Below are positions 10,293 through 20,685 of a DNA stretch of 64,000 nt, in pieces. Made by a program: the position numbers and the translations under genes. Source of the stretch: Gracilariopsis chorda. Its lineage: Eukaryota > Rhodophyta > Florideophyceae > Gracilariales > Gracilariaceae. Where the stretch lies: the NCBI GenBank assembly GCA_003194525.1, contig NBIV01000147.1, positions 146,144 to 210,143 on the forward strand, written 5' to 3'. The notes beneath the pieces are model-generated. The model was given only the letters and a program-made list of their open reading frames with translations. It did not search any database and was not told the DNA's origin. The first letter of the stretch is position 1, and every line of letters starts with the position of its first letter.

Positions 10293-10506
10293 AAGGGCAC
10301 GAAACTGGCCAAAGTTTCGTAGAAGAGCCAAAAAGCCCGTCTAGTCAAGCTCATTCCAGGGTGACATGCTGGGTGAATTCACCGACGATCGGTGATGATC
10401 ACCCAAGCATCGCGCACCGTCACCGACGCAGGGTGCAGTGGGACCGAATCACCCAGTGCACCCAAAAAATACGGTGACGAAAATTCGTCACCCAAGTGTC
10501 ATGGGG
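10293..10506 (-). repeat. Right terminal inverted repeat
   Basis: Inverted partner of 5918-6131. It carries the putative promoter side of the transposase gene, because the ATG at 10278 lies just inside it. Confidence 0.93.
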
Positions 10507-10510
10507 TTAC

Positions 10511-11904
10511 TAAACATGGTAAAGGTAAGCAGCTCTTGGCTAAGTGTGATATCAACTGGTTCCTACAGTCACCCTCATGGTTTAGCTAAAAACATTCAGG
10601 GTTTACTAACCCGTGCGCGCCGTACTACCAACACTATCAATCGGTTACGGTAAGCCTGCCTAGTTATCTTGCGCCCCTAGTGTTTTCCTGCTGCCACACC
10701 GATTCGGTTACCCAAATTCCACCCTTGAGGTCAAGCGCTCGTCACGATCCCGCCAAAAGTTTTGCAAACGAATTACCGTGCTGGGAATTGACACCCAATA
10801 GCCGATACCACACTAAAATGAGTTTTTGATCATTCACCAGCTCTCAATGCTGTTTAGAAGTGCAGAAACGCTAAGCAGTATACTTATGGAAGCCATACCT
10901 TTACTCAAGACAGAACGAGAGTTGATTGGATTAGGTTTATCTCTTTCGAAGCTGTTATCACTCGATGTTCGTGCTCCAGCTAAAGATAAAACTTTTGCGC
11001 AAATATTGGAAAACTGCCTATGTAAGATGCCAAAAAGCAAGTAACAGAATGTCATGGAGCGTAACAACCAAGTTCAGGAGCAAAACGCAAATTAAAAAAG
11101 CTACAGAGACAGAGCCGTCGATCAGGGAAGAAAAAACAGCAGCTTCCTAGCGCTGGAAGAAGATTGCAAAAGCAGGCTACTCAGTTTGGTTAGTGCATTC
11201 GTACGTCCAAAGTAAGGGCTGCGAAGCATCAAAGGCATCGTATTGTAGCTCTAATTTGTAATAAACAGAAAAAGGAAGCGTTCGTGGCCTCAAATATCAC
11301 CATAGACGTTTTTCAGGCGTTGTATGTGGCGCTCTTGGCATAGAACACTTTCCTAAATCGAGCTTAGGTCTATGCTTTGGAGAGGCGCTGGATGAAGGGT
11401 ATGCTTGAAATCTGGCTGGAGTTAGGATTGGTTTGGAAGCTTAGAAGCTGAGTTCCTAATGGAACAGAGGACGGCAAAGCCATTACGCATAGTTTTGAAT
11501 TGCAAAACAAAACGGCTTTTGGGATACAGTAAAACCTTTGGAAATGTCTCCTAAATGAGCCTTTTGTGAATGGTACCGTTCATAAGAAGCTTGAACTGTA
11601 CACTTTTTCAAATTTTCTCAAGATATCTCAGAAACTACTTTATTTTGGTGTTTGAAATGTTGTGCAATCGCTCTGGCGTACAGTGCGCACAGCTTCTTAA
11701 AGCACACGCATCCACATCCAACTGGCAACGAAAGTGTTTTTTGTATGCAAGCATGACACAAATGATGCTTGCACGCACAAAACCGGGTTGTCAAAAATGA
11801 CCTATAAAACCGTTTGCACTAGTTCCATATCATTTGGATCACAGGTGCAAATCATGCCGCGAAACATATTCATCCACGCCAAACAGTATATGACACACAT
11901 ACTA
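10511..11904. other. No gene recognised
   Basis: AT-rich sequence with short frames only. A frame at 10826-11044 (72 codons) has no motif I recognise. A short palindromic block around GGTACC at 11558-11585 shares 18 of 19 bases, inverted, with 3915-3933, which may mark ends of decayed transposons. Confidence 0.4.
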
Positions 11905-12246
11905 AAATAGAGACTCTTTATTCTTTTTGTACTTTGTAGCAATCTCACGTTTGTCCATTTCAACCAACAGACATCTAGAAATAGATCGAAAAAGCCTTTG
12001 CATGTATTCTGCGGTCAAACTGCGAGAAACATTGACAATGGACTCTATCAAATATTCAAAATTGTCAAACTGCTTTACGTTGGCGTACACCATCCTAGCC
12101 ATTAATCCCCAAACATTCTGTATAGTAGTTAGGTCCGGAGACTTATCGAGCCATGATAGGTACGAACTTGGTGGTCATGTAGCCAGTTTTGCATATAATT
12201 AAAGTGATGAATGGAAGCATTTTCTTGTTGAAAGATCCAGGTTGAC
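11905..12246 (-). pseudogene. Tc1/mariner transposase C-terminal remnant
   Basis: The minus strand reads WIFQQENASIHHF, the second catalytic block of Tc1/mariner transposases, normally FQQDNA, with Glu in place of Asp here. After a frameshift near 12140 comes SPDLTTIQNVWGLMARMVY, the third block, normally SPDLNPIE. It ends with a typical tail RSISRCLLVEMDKREIATKY. The N-terminal half is not recognisable. The catalytic changes and the frameshift make it inactive. Confidence 0.75.
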
Positions 12247-13090
12247 ATTAGTATGGAGCAATAACACTAGGCGGAAAACCCTCCCAAGGTGTTCGCAGCT
12301 TTGCTCTCTTGTGAGGTAGGCGCAGTGACAGGGCCCTCCGTACCACACGTTGTTCGGGTGTACAACCAAGGTAGCTTCCGGCAATACCGACGGAGGTGAT
12401 ACCAATGTTAGAATTAGTTACTATTTCTCTTTCTTTGAGTATAGTTGGTCTATCATCAGTTCTAACGTGCATAACCAGCTATTTTTATTCTAATCGATCT
12501 GCTGAAGAAATCCGTTACCCATTTTCCATACCAAACTTACCTCAAAGCCGAGTTGACATCTTCGTGACACCTTTTCAATATGACATGACAACATGTTCAT
12601 TTCAAAGAAGTCTTGGTTGACCACGTGGACATATTGGCTCTAAAGTACACGTTGCCTACTACTAACAACGTTGACAGACACTTCACACCGTACAGCAGGG
12701 ATCGAACGGTCATGGAAGATTTCCGAGGGAGTTGTGCCAAGTCATCACTGGCACCCTGGGTTCATGCGAGATCATTAAGACCTTGTCCGATGACAAGGCA
12801 TCAGCATTGATGGAATTTACCAAGTCATTAAACGACTACATCTGGCACTGAACCCGGTAAACCAGTCGCGTACGGTGGCCAGCACGAACCCCAAGCATCA
12901 TACCGTTTAACTCGGACGAATTCTCATCGACTAGTGGCACTCATAGAACTAGAATAGAAACTCTATATAAACCCCAATGGATATTTCGAACTTCTAAGTC
13001 GGATCATCACCATCGACTTCCAACCAAATCAACCACGGCACCTCTGTTCCTAACATTTAATTCAATGGATGAAGAACACAAAAAATATGA
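12247..13090. other. No intact gene; possible coding scrap at 12700-12847
   Basis: A plus-strand frame ending at about 12848 reads VITGTLGSCEIIKTLSDDK and continues to a stop. It has coding-like composition but no start and no family match that I recognise. A TATATAAA box occurs at about 12962. Nothing else is supported. Confidence 0.3.
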
Positions 13091-16000
13091 TTATGGTTGT
13101 GGAGGGATGCAGACCTGAATGGCTTCAGGCAGCACTGGGTTCATGAGAGCCACAGGCATGGGATGAATTGTGTGCGCATTCGTGGACGTAAACTGCGGGT
13201 CATGCAGGAGCAGCACATGGTCGTTCGTTCGAACCGGCGACAATGCAACATACAACTGATCGGCGCAGATGAAGTTGGATCTCACATCCGCAACCAAGCC
13301 ATCCAAGGTCTTTCCCTGTCCTTTTTGAATGGTAGCTGCAAACGCCAAACGAATGGGAAACTGCATTCGAATCATGCGAATGTGTGGGAAAGAAAACTCA
13401 AAGTCGATACAATGTAGGAGCTGTCGTTCCAGCACCTGTCTGTTTTCGTCAAATCGAGCCACCTGCATCGTAAATTGATCGACACGCACGACTACGAACA
13501 GCTTTCCGTTGACCACAGCGGGATTCATCACGTTTCGAATTACCATAACTGGCACATCGATCTTCAAGTCCAGGTTATGAGGCGGTACTCCAGTAGGCGC
13601 ATACTGATATGCAAACTCGGGGACCATAGTACTGGCGAAGTAAGACTCTGGGTTTTGTCCACAATCAGGTTGTAGAGTCGTCGCGGACGGAAAACTGAGG
13701 CACTCACCAGTAACCAGATCCAGCGCTGCCACATTATGTTATTCGACCAACTGGTTTGTGGATGCAATGAGCATTTTGCTAAGATCCACATCCTCCTTGC
13801 ATCGTGTTGTGAGCCACTTACACAGGAATTTGTAGGTGGTTTGCATGCCACCGGTAGATCTGAGTGGTAATGGAATGTTGTTGGATATTGTGTTTCGTGC
13901 AATGGAACGTAACAGTGACGCAAATGCCGGCTTTGCGTACTTTTTCGGTGAGATACAGCACTTGAACCGAGCACAACGTTTACAGATCACTCTTCCACGG
14001 CAAGTCTATAAGAATGTTTGTGTACACTCGTCTCACATTTCTACTTGGATCGGTCTCCATGCACACTTGCGGCACCACTGGAATCAACTGGGTGTAGTCG
14101 CCGGATAGAACGATGGTCAAGCTCCCAAATGGAGGGGGGTTTTCCATTCCACTGCAGTGAAGATCTTAGATCAACGCATCCATCAGTTCAAATATCTTTC
14201 GTGAGAGCATCGACGTCTCATCCAAGACGAGCAGTTGGCGTACCCTGACTGCAACGTTGACGCATTTGGTACCATTCGCCTGTCTCGAGTTGTTGTAGCT
14301 CGATTCGCCTCAGTCAATGCTGCATGATCCTGCTGTAGGTGTTGGAAGAAGAAGCTGTGATTGCGAAGCAGTTTTCCACCATGCCATTCTGGGATCTCCA
14401 CCACACGTCGATACATTTCTTGCTTTCGTTACTGCTCATCTCCTGTATGTATGTCGGTACATAGCGCCTCCCAGTTCTCGACGGCCAATTTCTCTGGGTC
14501 TGCGCCTTGTTGGTATAGTGTGACAACCAGACATTCTAGCTCGGAGAACGTGCTGGAGATCTGCAATTCTTCTTGAAATGCAATATCAAAATCGGATCCG
14601 TCCGCGAGCAGTCCGATTGCAATCGCGGTTTCACTATAAGTTTCATACTGCTGTTCATTGAAAGTCCTTGCGCCTTCATAAGAGCTCGAGCCGTGATTCA
14701 TGAGCAGCAAGCGCAGATCAAATAGCTCAATGTCCCACGGTGAGACACCTCTGAGCTTTGCGACGCACTGCTCGTCTTCCGTGCGCTCTACCACGTACAT
14801 GGGCAAATCGGAGTCGTCTTTGGTCACTTGAGTGCTTTCTACGTCGTATTGGTTAAGCATGCGGGCAGAAAAAGTGCGGTACGATCGCACGTTTTCGAAT
14901 TATGCAACGTACTCGAGGTTCGCATATGCTTCGAGCCCTGCAAATTATTTCTCCAACGTAGACGGCTGTGATGCGGAATGGATTTGATTTGTACCTCTGA
15001 GCAGAAATTTTCGCTCTCCTTCCAAGTGAATGGCCAGTCGCTCTACCTTTGGTACGATTTGAACATGTCGAAACGCGAAAATTCTCCAAGCTGCATTGAC
15101 AGCGCCCACCACACGCCCTCGCATGTATGCACAAATGTCGTTCTGCACTTTCGGCTCTTGTTGCTGCTCGTTCTGTTTACCTGTCTCATTAGCACCACTC
15201 ACATTGAGCACCACTTTCTGAGCTTTGGGCTGCTTGGACGTTTACCTCATCAGATAAGCCACTGCGCCTCCTCGTTGCGTGCGTTATACGTTGATATGAG
15301 AGCTTTACTTCTTGTTCAAAGTTGGGTTTTACGTTTTACGCACAATCCTGGGGTCTTGTTGCCTTCTTCTGCCGTAGGTTACGCGATTCGTGCCTTTTTC
15401 AATGTACTTCTCTGGCACAATCATGTTGCTGTCTTATCCCAACTTGCACCACCCAGCGTGATTCCGGCAATAGAAGGAGTGGTGGTGCCTGTGCATGGAA
15501 CGAATGAGGCCACAAAACGCGTCATCATCGCCCGAAAGGGGAAGTTCTGCACGAATCAGCTCGTCGATGACATCAACTTCTTCAATCACGCCTGCTTGGA
15601 GCCACACGAGCATGTGGTGATGAAACACATTGCGCTCTTGAAACTGGAGCCTTAATGCAGGCCCCAGGCACTTCATTCCAAAGATGTGCTACGAATTCTT
15701 CTACAAGTCCTTCATGAAGTCGTTTGCGTACTGTTTTTACACCCTTGCAAGCAGATTCGGTTGATGAAACGGTGGACGGCGGTTACTCTTTGCCGTAAAC
15801 GCGCTCCGAATGCTGGTATCCATACCAAGGCACTGGATGTCGTCTCGCCAGATGTGCATGTTGATTGTAATACACTGAGAAGGCGGTCGTCTCGGGGCCA
15901 CTATTGCCTGTACATCCATGCACTTGTTATTTCTGTATGCTGCTGAGCTGACCAAGTCGTCGGGCAGAAAGATGCGTCCCATTTGTGCGAACTGTGATGA

Positions 16001-16850
16001 TGAAACATGACCTGGTTGCTGTTGTGCTTGCTGGATCTTTTGCTCTTGTACAAAAAAGTGCCTTTTGTTCTCTATCCAAGAAATGTAGCTGCATGGCTTC
16101 AATGTTTGTGTGCGTGCGAAGCCTCCACATCTGCATCAACGGTCCACTGTTTAGGAGGATTTTGTCTGAGTACAGACTTCGCTTCGCGTTCTCAGCGCAG
16201 TTGAGGTTTTGTAGCTTCCACTCGTTGAAGCTGAGACCTGTGATTTGCTGTGTGGAGTTCCTTGCATCTAGAAACCGACCGATGTCAAACTGTTCAATAT
16301 GATCACAGTACGGGTATAGAAGAGGGAAATTGCCCTTCTCTGCAAGTTTGGAGGTCGGTTTCAGAAGTCGGTATTGCACAAGCGCATTGTTTGCGGCATT
16401 AGCAATCGCCCCTGCTCCAGCAACAGTAGCAGTCGTCACTGCAGTGCGCTCTTCAGTAACGGTTCCTTCTACTAAGCACGGTACTTGAGACCCCATTCGG
16501 TACAGGCCAGTCGGATCAACCACGAGCGTTCACATCATGGGTGGCACCGCACCAGGAACATCTTCAGGGAGAGGGCCAGCACCTGCATGAAGAGCACTGA
16601 CTGTAGCAATTCTGGTTCCTTCGTATCCACGTACGACTACTCCTTGTTCCGCTGCTTTCAAGCTGATATGGATGGCGGTCTCTGCATTTTTTTGTTGTTG
16701 TTGTTGTTGCTGTTGCCTGTTAAGCATGGATCCTTAACGTTCGCCCAGAACGTCGGGCGTTGGCTGAATCCTATCGTACAACTTGGGTACGATTTCTCTT
16801 ACATTGATGTCCTGAATGAACACACGCAGATTAGCACGCGCATAGTGAGA
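13091..16850 (-). pseudogene. Helitron Rep/helicase, heavily frameshifted
   Basis: Reading down the minus strand, pieces of one large Helitron protein follow in order. About 15927-16523 holds the Helitron-like N domain (FPLLYPYCDHIEQFDIGRF). About 15434-15676 holds the Rep HUH region (LQFQERNVFHHHMLVWL, with H-x-H kept). About 14945-15214 holds AAWRIFAF and VERLAIHL. About 14429-14890 is the region before the helicase. Around 14070-14235 lie PIF1-type motif II (LVLDETSMLS) and motif III (LSGDYTQLIPV). At 13091-13732 the C-terminal motifs V/VI appear (ATIQKGQGKTL, QLYVALSPV). Frame changes between nearly every block and stops within them mean no function. I did not find convincing TC/CTRR ends. 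The right end is cut by the Copia-A fragment. Confidence 0.85.
16691..16717. repeat. (TTG)n microsatellite
   Basis: Nine near-perfect trinucleotide units. On the minus strand they encode a Gln run within the Helitron region. Confidence 0.85.
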
Positions 16851-16902
16851 TGGATCCAAGGAAGGCGGACCGGTGCCCAACAGAAAGCAGTATCGCGTGT
16901 TG

Positions 16903-17290
16903 TGCTGGTAGAAAACAAGCGTCAGTTGCGCTATCAACTGGCGAGGGGGAGTACTATGCTCTGACTTTGGCTGCACGAGAAGTGGCATGGGTTGCTCGTG
17001 TGCTACGAGAATGGGGCTTTGACGTGAAAAGTTTGGTTCCTCTACACTTTGACAACCAGTGCGCATTGGAGTGGGCTGGTGGTGAAAGGTGCCCTTCTAG
17101 TAGTGCTAAGCACATTGATGTAAAGGTTCACTTTATCCTAGATCTTATAAGAGACAATGTGATTAGTGTTCAATACGTCCCAAGTGAGCTGAACGATGCC
17201 CATTTACTCACCAAGCCATTGGGACGTATGAGTGTTAATGCAATTCTCAAACGTCTTGGTGTTGGACAGGAACTCGAGAAGGAGTGTTGA
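16903..17290 (+). pseudogene. Copia-A fragment A0: RNase H end of pol
   Basis: From GGTAGAAAACAAGCG onward this matches the last 129 codons of Copia-A pol: STGEGEYYAL, DNQCALEWAGG, KHIDVK and the C-terminal LGQELEKEC. Here Glu of STGEAEY is followed by Gly rather than Ala. The 5' side is fused abruptly to Helitron sequence, giving a chimeric open frame from 16850. It is followed by the first Copia-A LTR, so it is the 3' end of an element whose body has been lost. Confidence 0.88.
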
Positions 17291-17340
17291 ACTTTAGAAG
17301 TGGTCGACTGCCTGGCCAACCCCCACAGAAGGTCTCAGCT

Positions 17341-18009
17341 TGGTCTAAAACCAAACCTTTAGGGGACGATGGGCACTTTTGGAGCCCCTTGCTGCAAAAG
17401 CGCATATGCCCCTCTGCTCAAACATAACGTGAAACGGCAATGTGATTGGCTAGTGCAAAATGCTATATGCATTGTATACCGTACAAGTGTTATGGAGTGT
17501 ATGGTACTGGATTGTAGATATGCACAAGTGGAGCAATGTGGTTGGTCCAAGTGTGCGCGCAGTAGACGGTTGTGCTGCAATGCTGAAGATGCGAATGGGA
17601 GCTGTATTGGGAGATTTGGGACAATGTGCGTTTGTGGGCTGCGCTGAGGGGTTGGAGTGCCAGGATGGAAATTGTTGATTTTTTAGAGCTGCTTCCAGAC
17701 CAAGGGACTGGCAATGGATTTGCTGCATTGATTGATTGAGTTATTTGAAATTGTGACCCTCTAAATTGTGCGCTCTTTTCGTGTACACCTGCACACACGA
17801 ATAACGTGTAGTGTAATGGTGCGACCACCGCCGTCGCTTGCTGCGACGACGGTGAAGTGTGTGCAGTAGGGTATATCTAGATTAGCTTTGCCTGGCGTCG
17901 AGTACACTGGTCGACTAAGGCTGATAACCTTCCTTGTTTCACTTTCTTGTTTGTTCTTCCTCCCTTTATTTCGTACCTTTTGTTTTCATAACCAGCGTGA
18001 GTTGCGATA
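17341..18009 (+). repeat. Copia-A LTR 1
   Basis: It begins TGGTCTAAAACC after the pol end and stops directly before the primer-binding site. Its terminal bases are GCGATA rather than the expected CA. The recombinant LTR at 53745 ends GCAACA, so the end here is probably mutated. Confidence 0.75.
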
Positions 18010-18023
18010 GGTTATGGGCCCAG
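18010..18023 (+). other. Primer-binding site of A1 (half initiator tRNA-Met)
   Basis: GGTTATGGGCCCAG is complementary to the anticodon arm of initiator tRNA-Met. This is the site used by the 39-base half-tRNA primer of Drosophila copia. It is intact only in this Copia-A copy. Confidence 0.85.
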
Positions 18024-19430
18024 AGCGTTGACTTTTTGCAGACGTCGCACTCTACTGATATCTATGTGGATTCTATGAAGACTGGTTTTTCTTTCGCGCA
18101 GGTACGCGTTGCGTTGCGAGCGAGCGAATCTTGTAGAAGTCGAGTGGCAGTGGTGAAAGTAGGCAAAGTGTTCAGGGACTCGTCTCTGGTAAACGGACCT
18201 GCGCCTGTTCCGATCCCTGCTTCTTTGCTCCAGCGCACAAGGACGACCACGCTATTTTCCGGCAAGGGTCTAGAAGGGGTTCACTGGTGAAAGCTTATCG
18301 CGTCAGCTACTAGCCTCCCTTGGACGTCTCGTACGGATTGTAAAGCCCCTCGCTCTGAAGTGCGTAGAGCAGGATTGGTCGCAGAAACCGCATCCCACCT
18401 GGAGAGAGTTACCAGGGACCAGAGGATTCGGATCTCTAGGGTAGCTGGGATTGTATCTCCTGCCATTGCGCCCGTCATAAGAAGTTATGTTTGTGTCCAG
18501 GCTCGTATCAGTACGTCCTGTGAGTATACTCTGGGCGTTGAGTACCCGAGCTCCGCCTGTGATCGCGTACAAGACGCGTCTTTACAAGCGTAGTAGACTT
18601 GGTTACAAGGTCTCCGCTGACGTTTTCGCTGTTGAGTGTTTGAGATTCCTCTCCACTCCAGTGTTTTTGGGTCTTTGTGTAACGGAAGCCTTGAAATCCC
18701 TCCTTCAGCTTCACTACATTGTGTGGATATCAATTCATTTGACATCTACATAGTTGCTTTTGTTGCTTTTCTTTGGTTCTAGTCCTGTAGGAACCATGTC
18801 GCACTTCGACTTTGAAACGGAATCCACCTCTGGAATGAAAATTCCTCGTTTCCATGGTAAACGTGGTGATGCTTATATGCTGTGGCGTCACCGTCTTCGT
18901 GCTGCATGCCGTATTAATGGTGTCTGGAATGTCGTAAATCTCTCTGGGGTCCAATCTACCACAGATATTTCAACTCAAGACACAACTACCGCAGGTAGTC
19001 GCACTGAAATAGCAACTCCACGTATCATTGCGAAACGAGAAAAGGCTTGTGTTATCATCATCTGTGCTCTTGGTGATGCTCCATTACGCGTAGCCATGGA
19101 CGTGGATGATGATCCTGCACGTATGTTGCAACTCTTGGATGGACGTTATGCCTCCAATAGGACTGTATCTAGAATTGCAGTGCAGACACGATTGTTCCGA
19201 ATGTCGTACAGCGGTGAGAACATGTCCAGCTATGTGGATCAATACACGGCATTGTTCGCTCAGTTAGACCGTATGGGCAAGGATGCTGCTATACCGGAGT
19301 CTCACAGGGCACCTATGCTACTTGCTTCCGTTGATCCGAACAGTTCGTTGGAGTCCACGGCTGCTACACTACGTACAAAGTACATATCAGAACTCACTTG
19401 GGACTATGTGGCAACCACTTTAATCGATGA

Positions 19431-20209
19431 TGTTGGCAGTAGTACCTGTGCTGTCACTGAAAACCAAATGTTCCGGGGAGCATGGGCTGTTTTGCAGGGT
19501 ACCTCTGCAAAAGCGCATATGCACGTGTGCGCGAACCCAACGTGAAACTGGCTTCTGATTGGCTACTGCAAATGTACATATGCAACGTGGTGCGTACAAG
19601 TGGTATGGCATAACTGGATCGGTTGGACACACCCACGTGTCCAGCTACTACAGTGGTCACCGTGTACGTTGTGTGCAGGGGATACTGGTGAAGTGGTTGA
19701 CACCTGGTACAAGTGGTACAGCAGTGGTTGGTACAATGGTAAGGTGCGCATGCACTGTCAACAGGTTTACCTATGCACGGGTATATTGATGACGTGGGTG
19801 TTGTGTGCATTGCCACTTGATGACATGGCAATAACACCACAGGTTACGTGCCGACTTACCGTGACGTGTTGACTTACCGTGATGTGTTGGCATGTGCTGG
19901 CGTGTGTTGGAGTCGTGAATTTGTGCCTTGTCATGGTCATGTGTATGCACGTAACTATTACGGAACGTTGGTGCGTTGTTGTGCGTTGATATAATGAGGT
20001 TGTGCTGAGCTTGCTATGTCATGTTAGAGGATGATTGGTAGTATTGAGTGTCCCTGCTTAGTGGTTTAGGTTTTACTTGTAGTTGGTGTTCCCGCGCAAT
20101 TCGAGTTTAGAGTGGTATATAAGATGTGCCTGAAGGACCTCCAAGTAAATCCAAGCTAGAGCTGGCGAACTTCCCTTCCATCCCCTCAACTTCCTTACAA
20201 CTTTCAACA
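19431..20209 (+). mobile_element. Solo Copia-B LTR inserted in A1 gag
   Basis: 779 bp, TGTTGGCAG...TTTCAACA, flanked by a perfect 5-bp duplication GATGA (19426-19430 and 20210-20214). Removing it restores the gag reading seen in the other copies. It is the product of recombination between the two LTRs of a full insertion. Confidence 0.95.
20116..20123 (+). promoter_or_regulatory. TATA box of Copia-B LTR
   Basis: TATATAAG about 87 bases from the LTR end. It is present in the solo LTR and in the minus-strand copies, and altered to TACATAAG in B1 and B2. Confidence 0.6.
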
Positions 20210-20685
20210 GATGAGTACAATGCTCGTCTAATCAGTTCTTCTAGTTCTGGACGTACGCAAAGTCGAAAGAACAACAGAAGCAAAGGTTCTGGGGGTTCAC
20301 GTGTGTCCCAAAACTGTAGTCACACTCACATCAGGGACGGAAGTGACTCTGATGATCGGCCAAGTACAGCTGGTAGAGCATACGTTGTGTCCAGTAACCG
20401 AACTTATCACTGTGAATTCTGTGATCGTGATGGTCACACAAAGCGCGTATGCCATGTGAATCCCAATAACCCAGATAATCACTTACCCAAACGCATCCTG
20501 GATAAGCTTAACATCATATCGAAGAGCAAATCTGGGACGTCCAAGTCTTGCAATAAGCCGGCTGGTAGTTCATCAAAGATTGCGTTATGTCGTATGGCAC
20601 TGGAAAAGTCTTCCATCGTACCTCCCGACTGTTGCGATATGGACACGTATGCCGATAGTGGTGCTACATCACAATTTTTCATTCG

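Larger units (their letters stand above)
5918..10506 (-). mobile_element. 4.6-kb TIR DNA transposon, superfamily not assigned
   Basis: The element is 4589 bp, bounded by CCCCATGACAC...GTGTCATGGGG and flanked on both sides by TTAC (5914-5917 and 10507-10510), a 4-bp target duplication. The 214-bp terminal inverted repeats differ at about six positions. The coding strand is minus. One reading frame fills 6346-10278, interrupted by a single TGA. The TTA-containing 4-bp target recalls the TTAA sites of piggyBac and Kolobok, but the ends and the nuclease-bearing protein do not match a standard member I know. ISL2EU (IS4EU) elements also carry a YqaJ nuclease, but as a separate protein and with a 2-bp duplication. 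Confidence 0.9.

Noticed and set aside
10826-11067. Overlapping 72- and 77-codon frames as a small gene
   Set aside because: No family resemblance, no conservation information, and they are antisense to each other.
3915-11576. 19-base inverted match between 3915-3933 and 11558-11576 as ends of one large element
   Set aside because: It encloses several unrelated transposons and no target duplication is visible. More likely they are scraps of the same old TIR family.
16850-16902. ATG at 16850 as start of a new gene with RNase H
   Set aside because: The open frame is an accident of Helitron sequence joined to the Copia-A 3' end.
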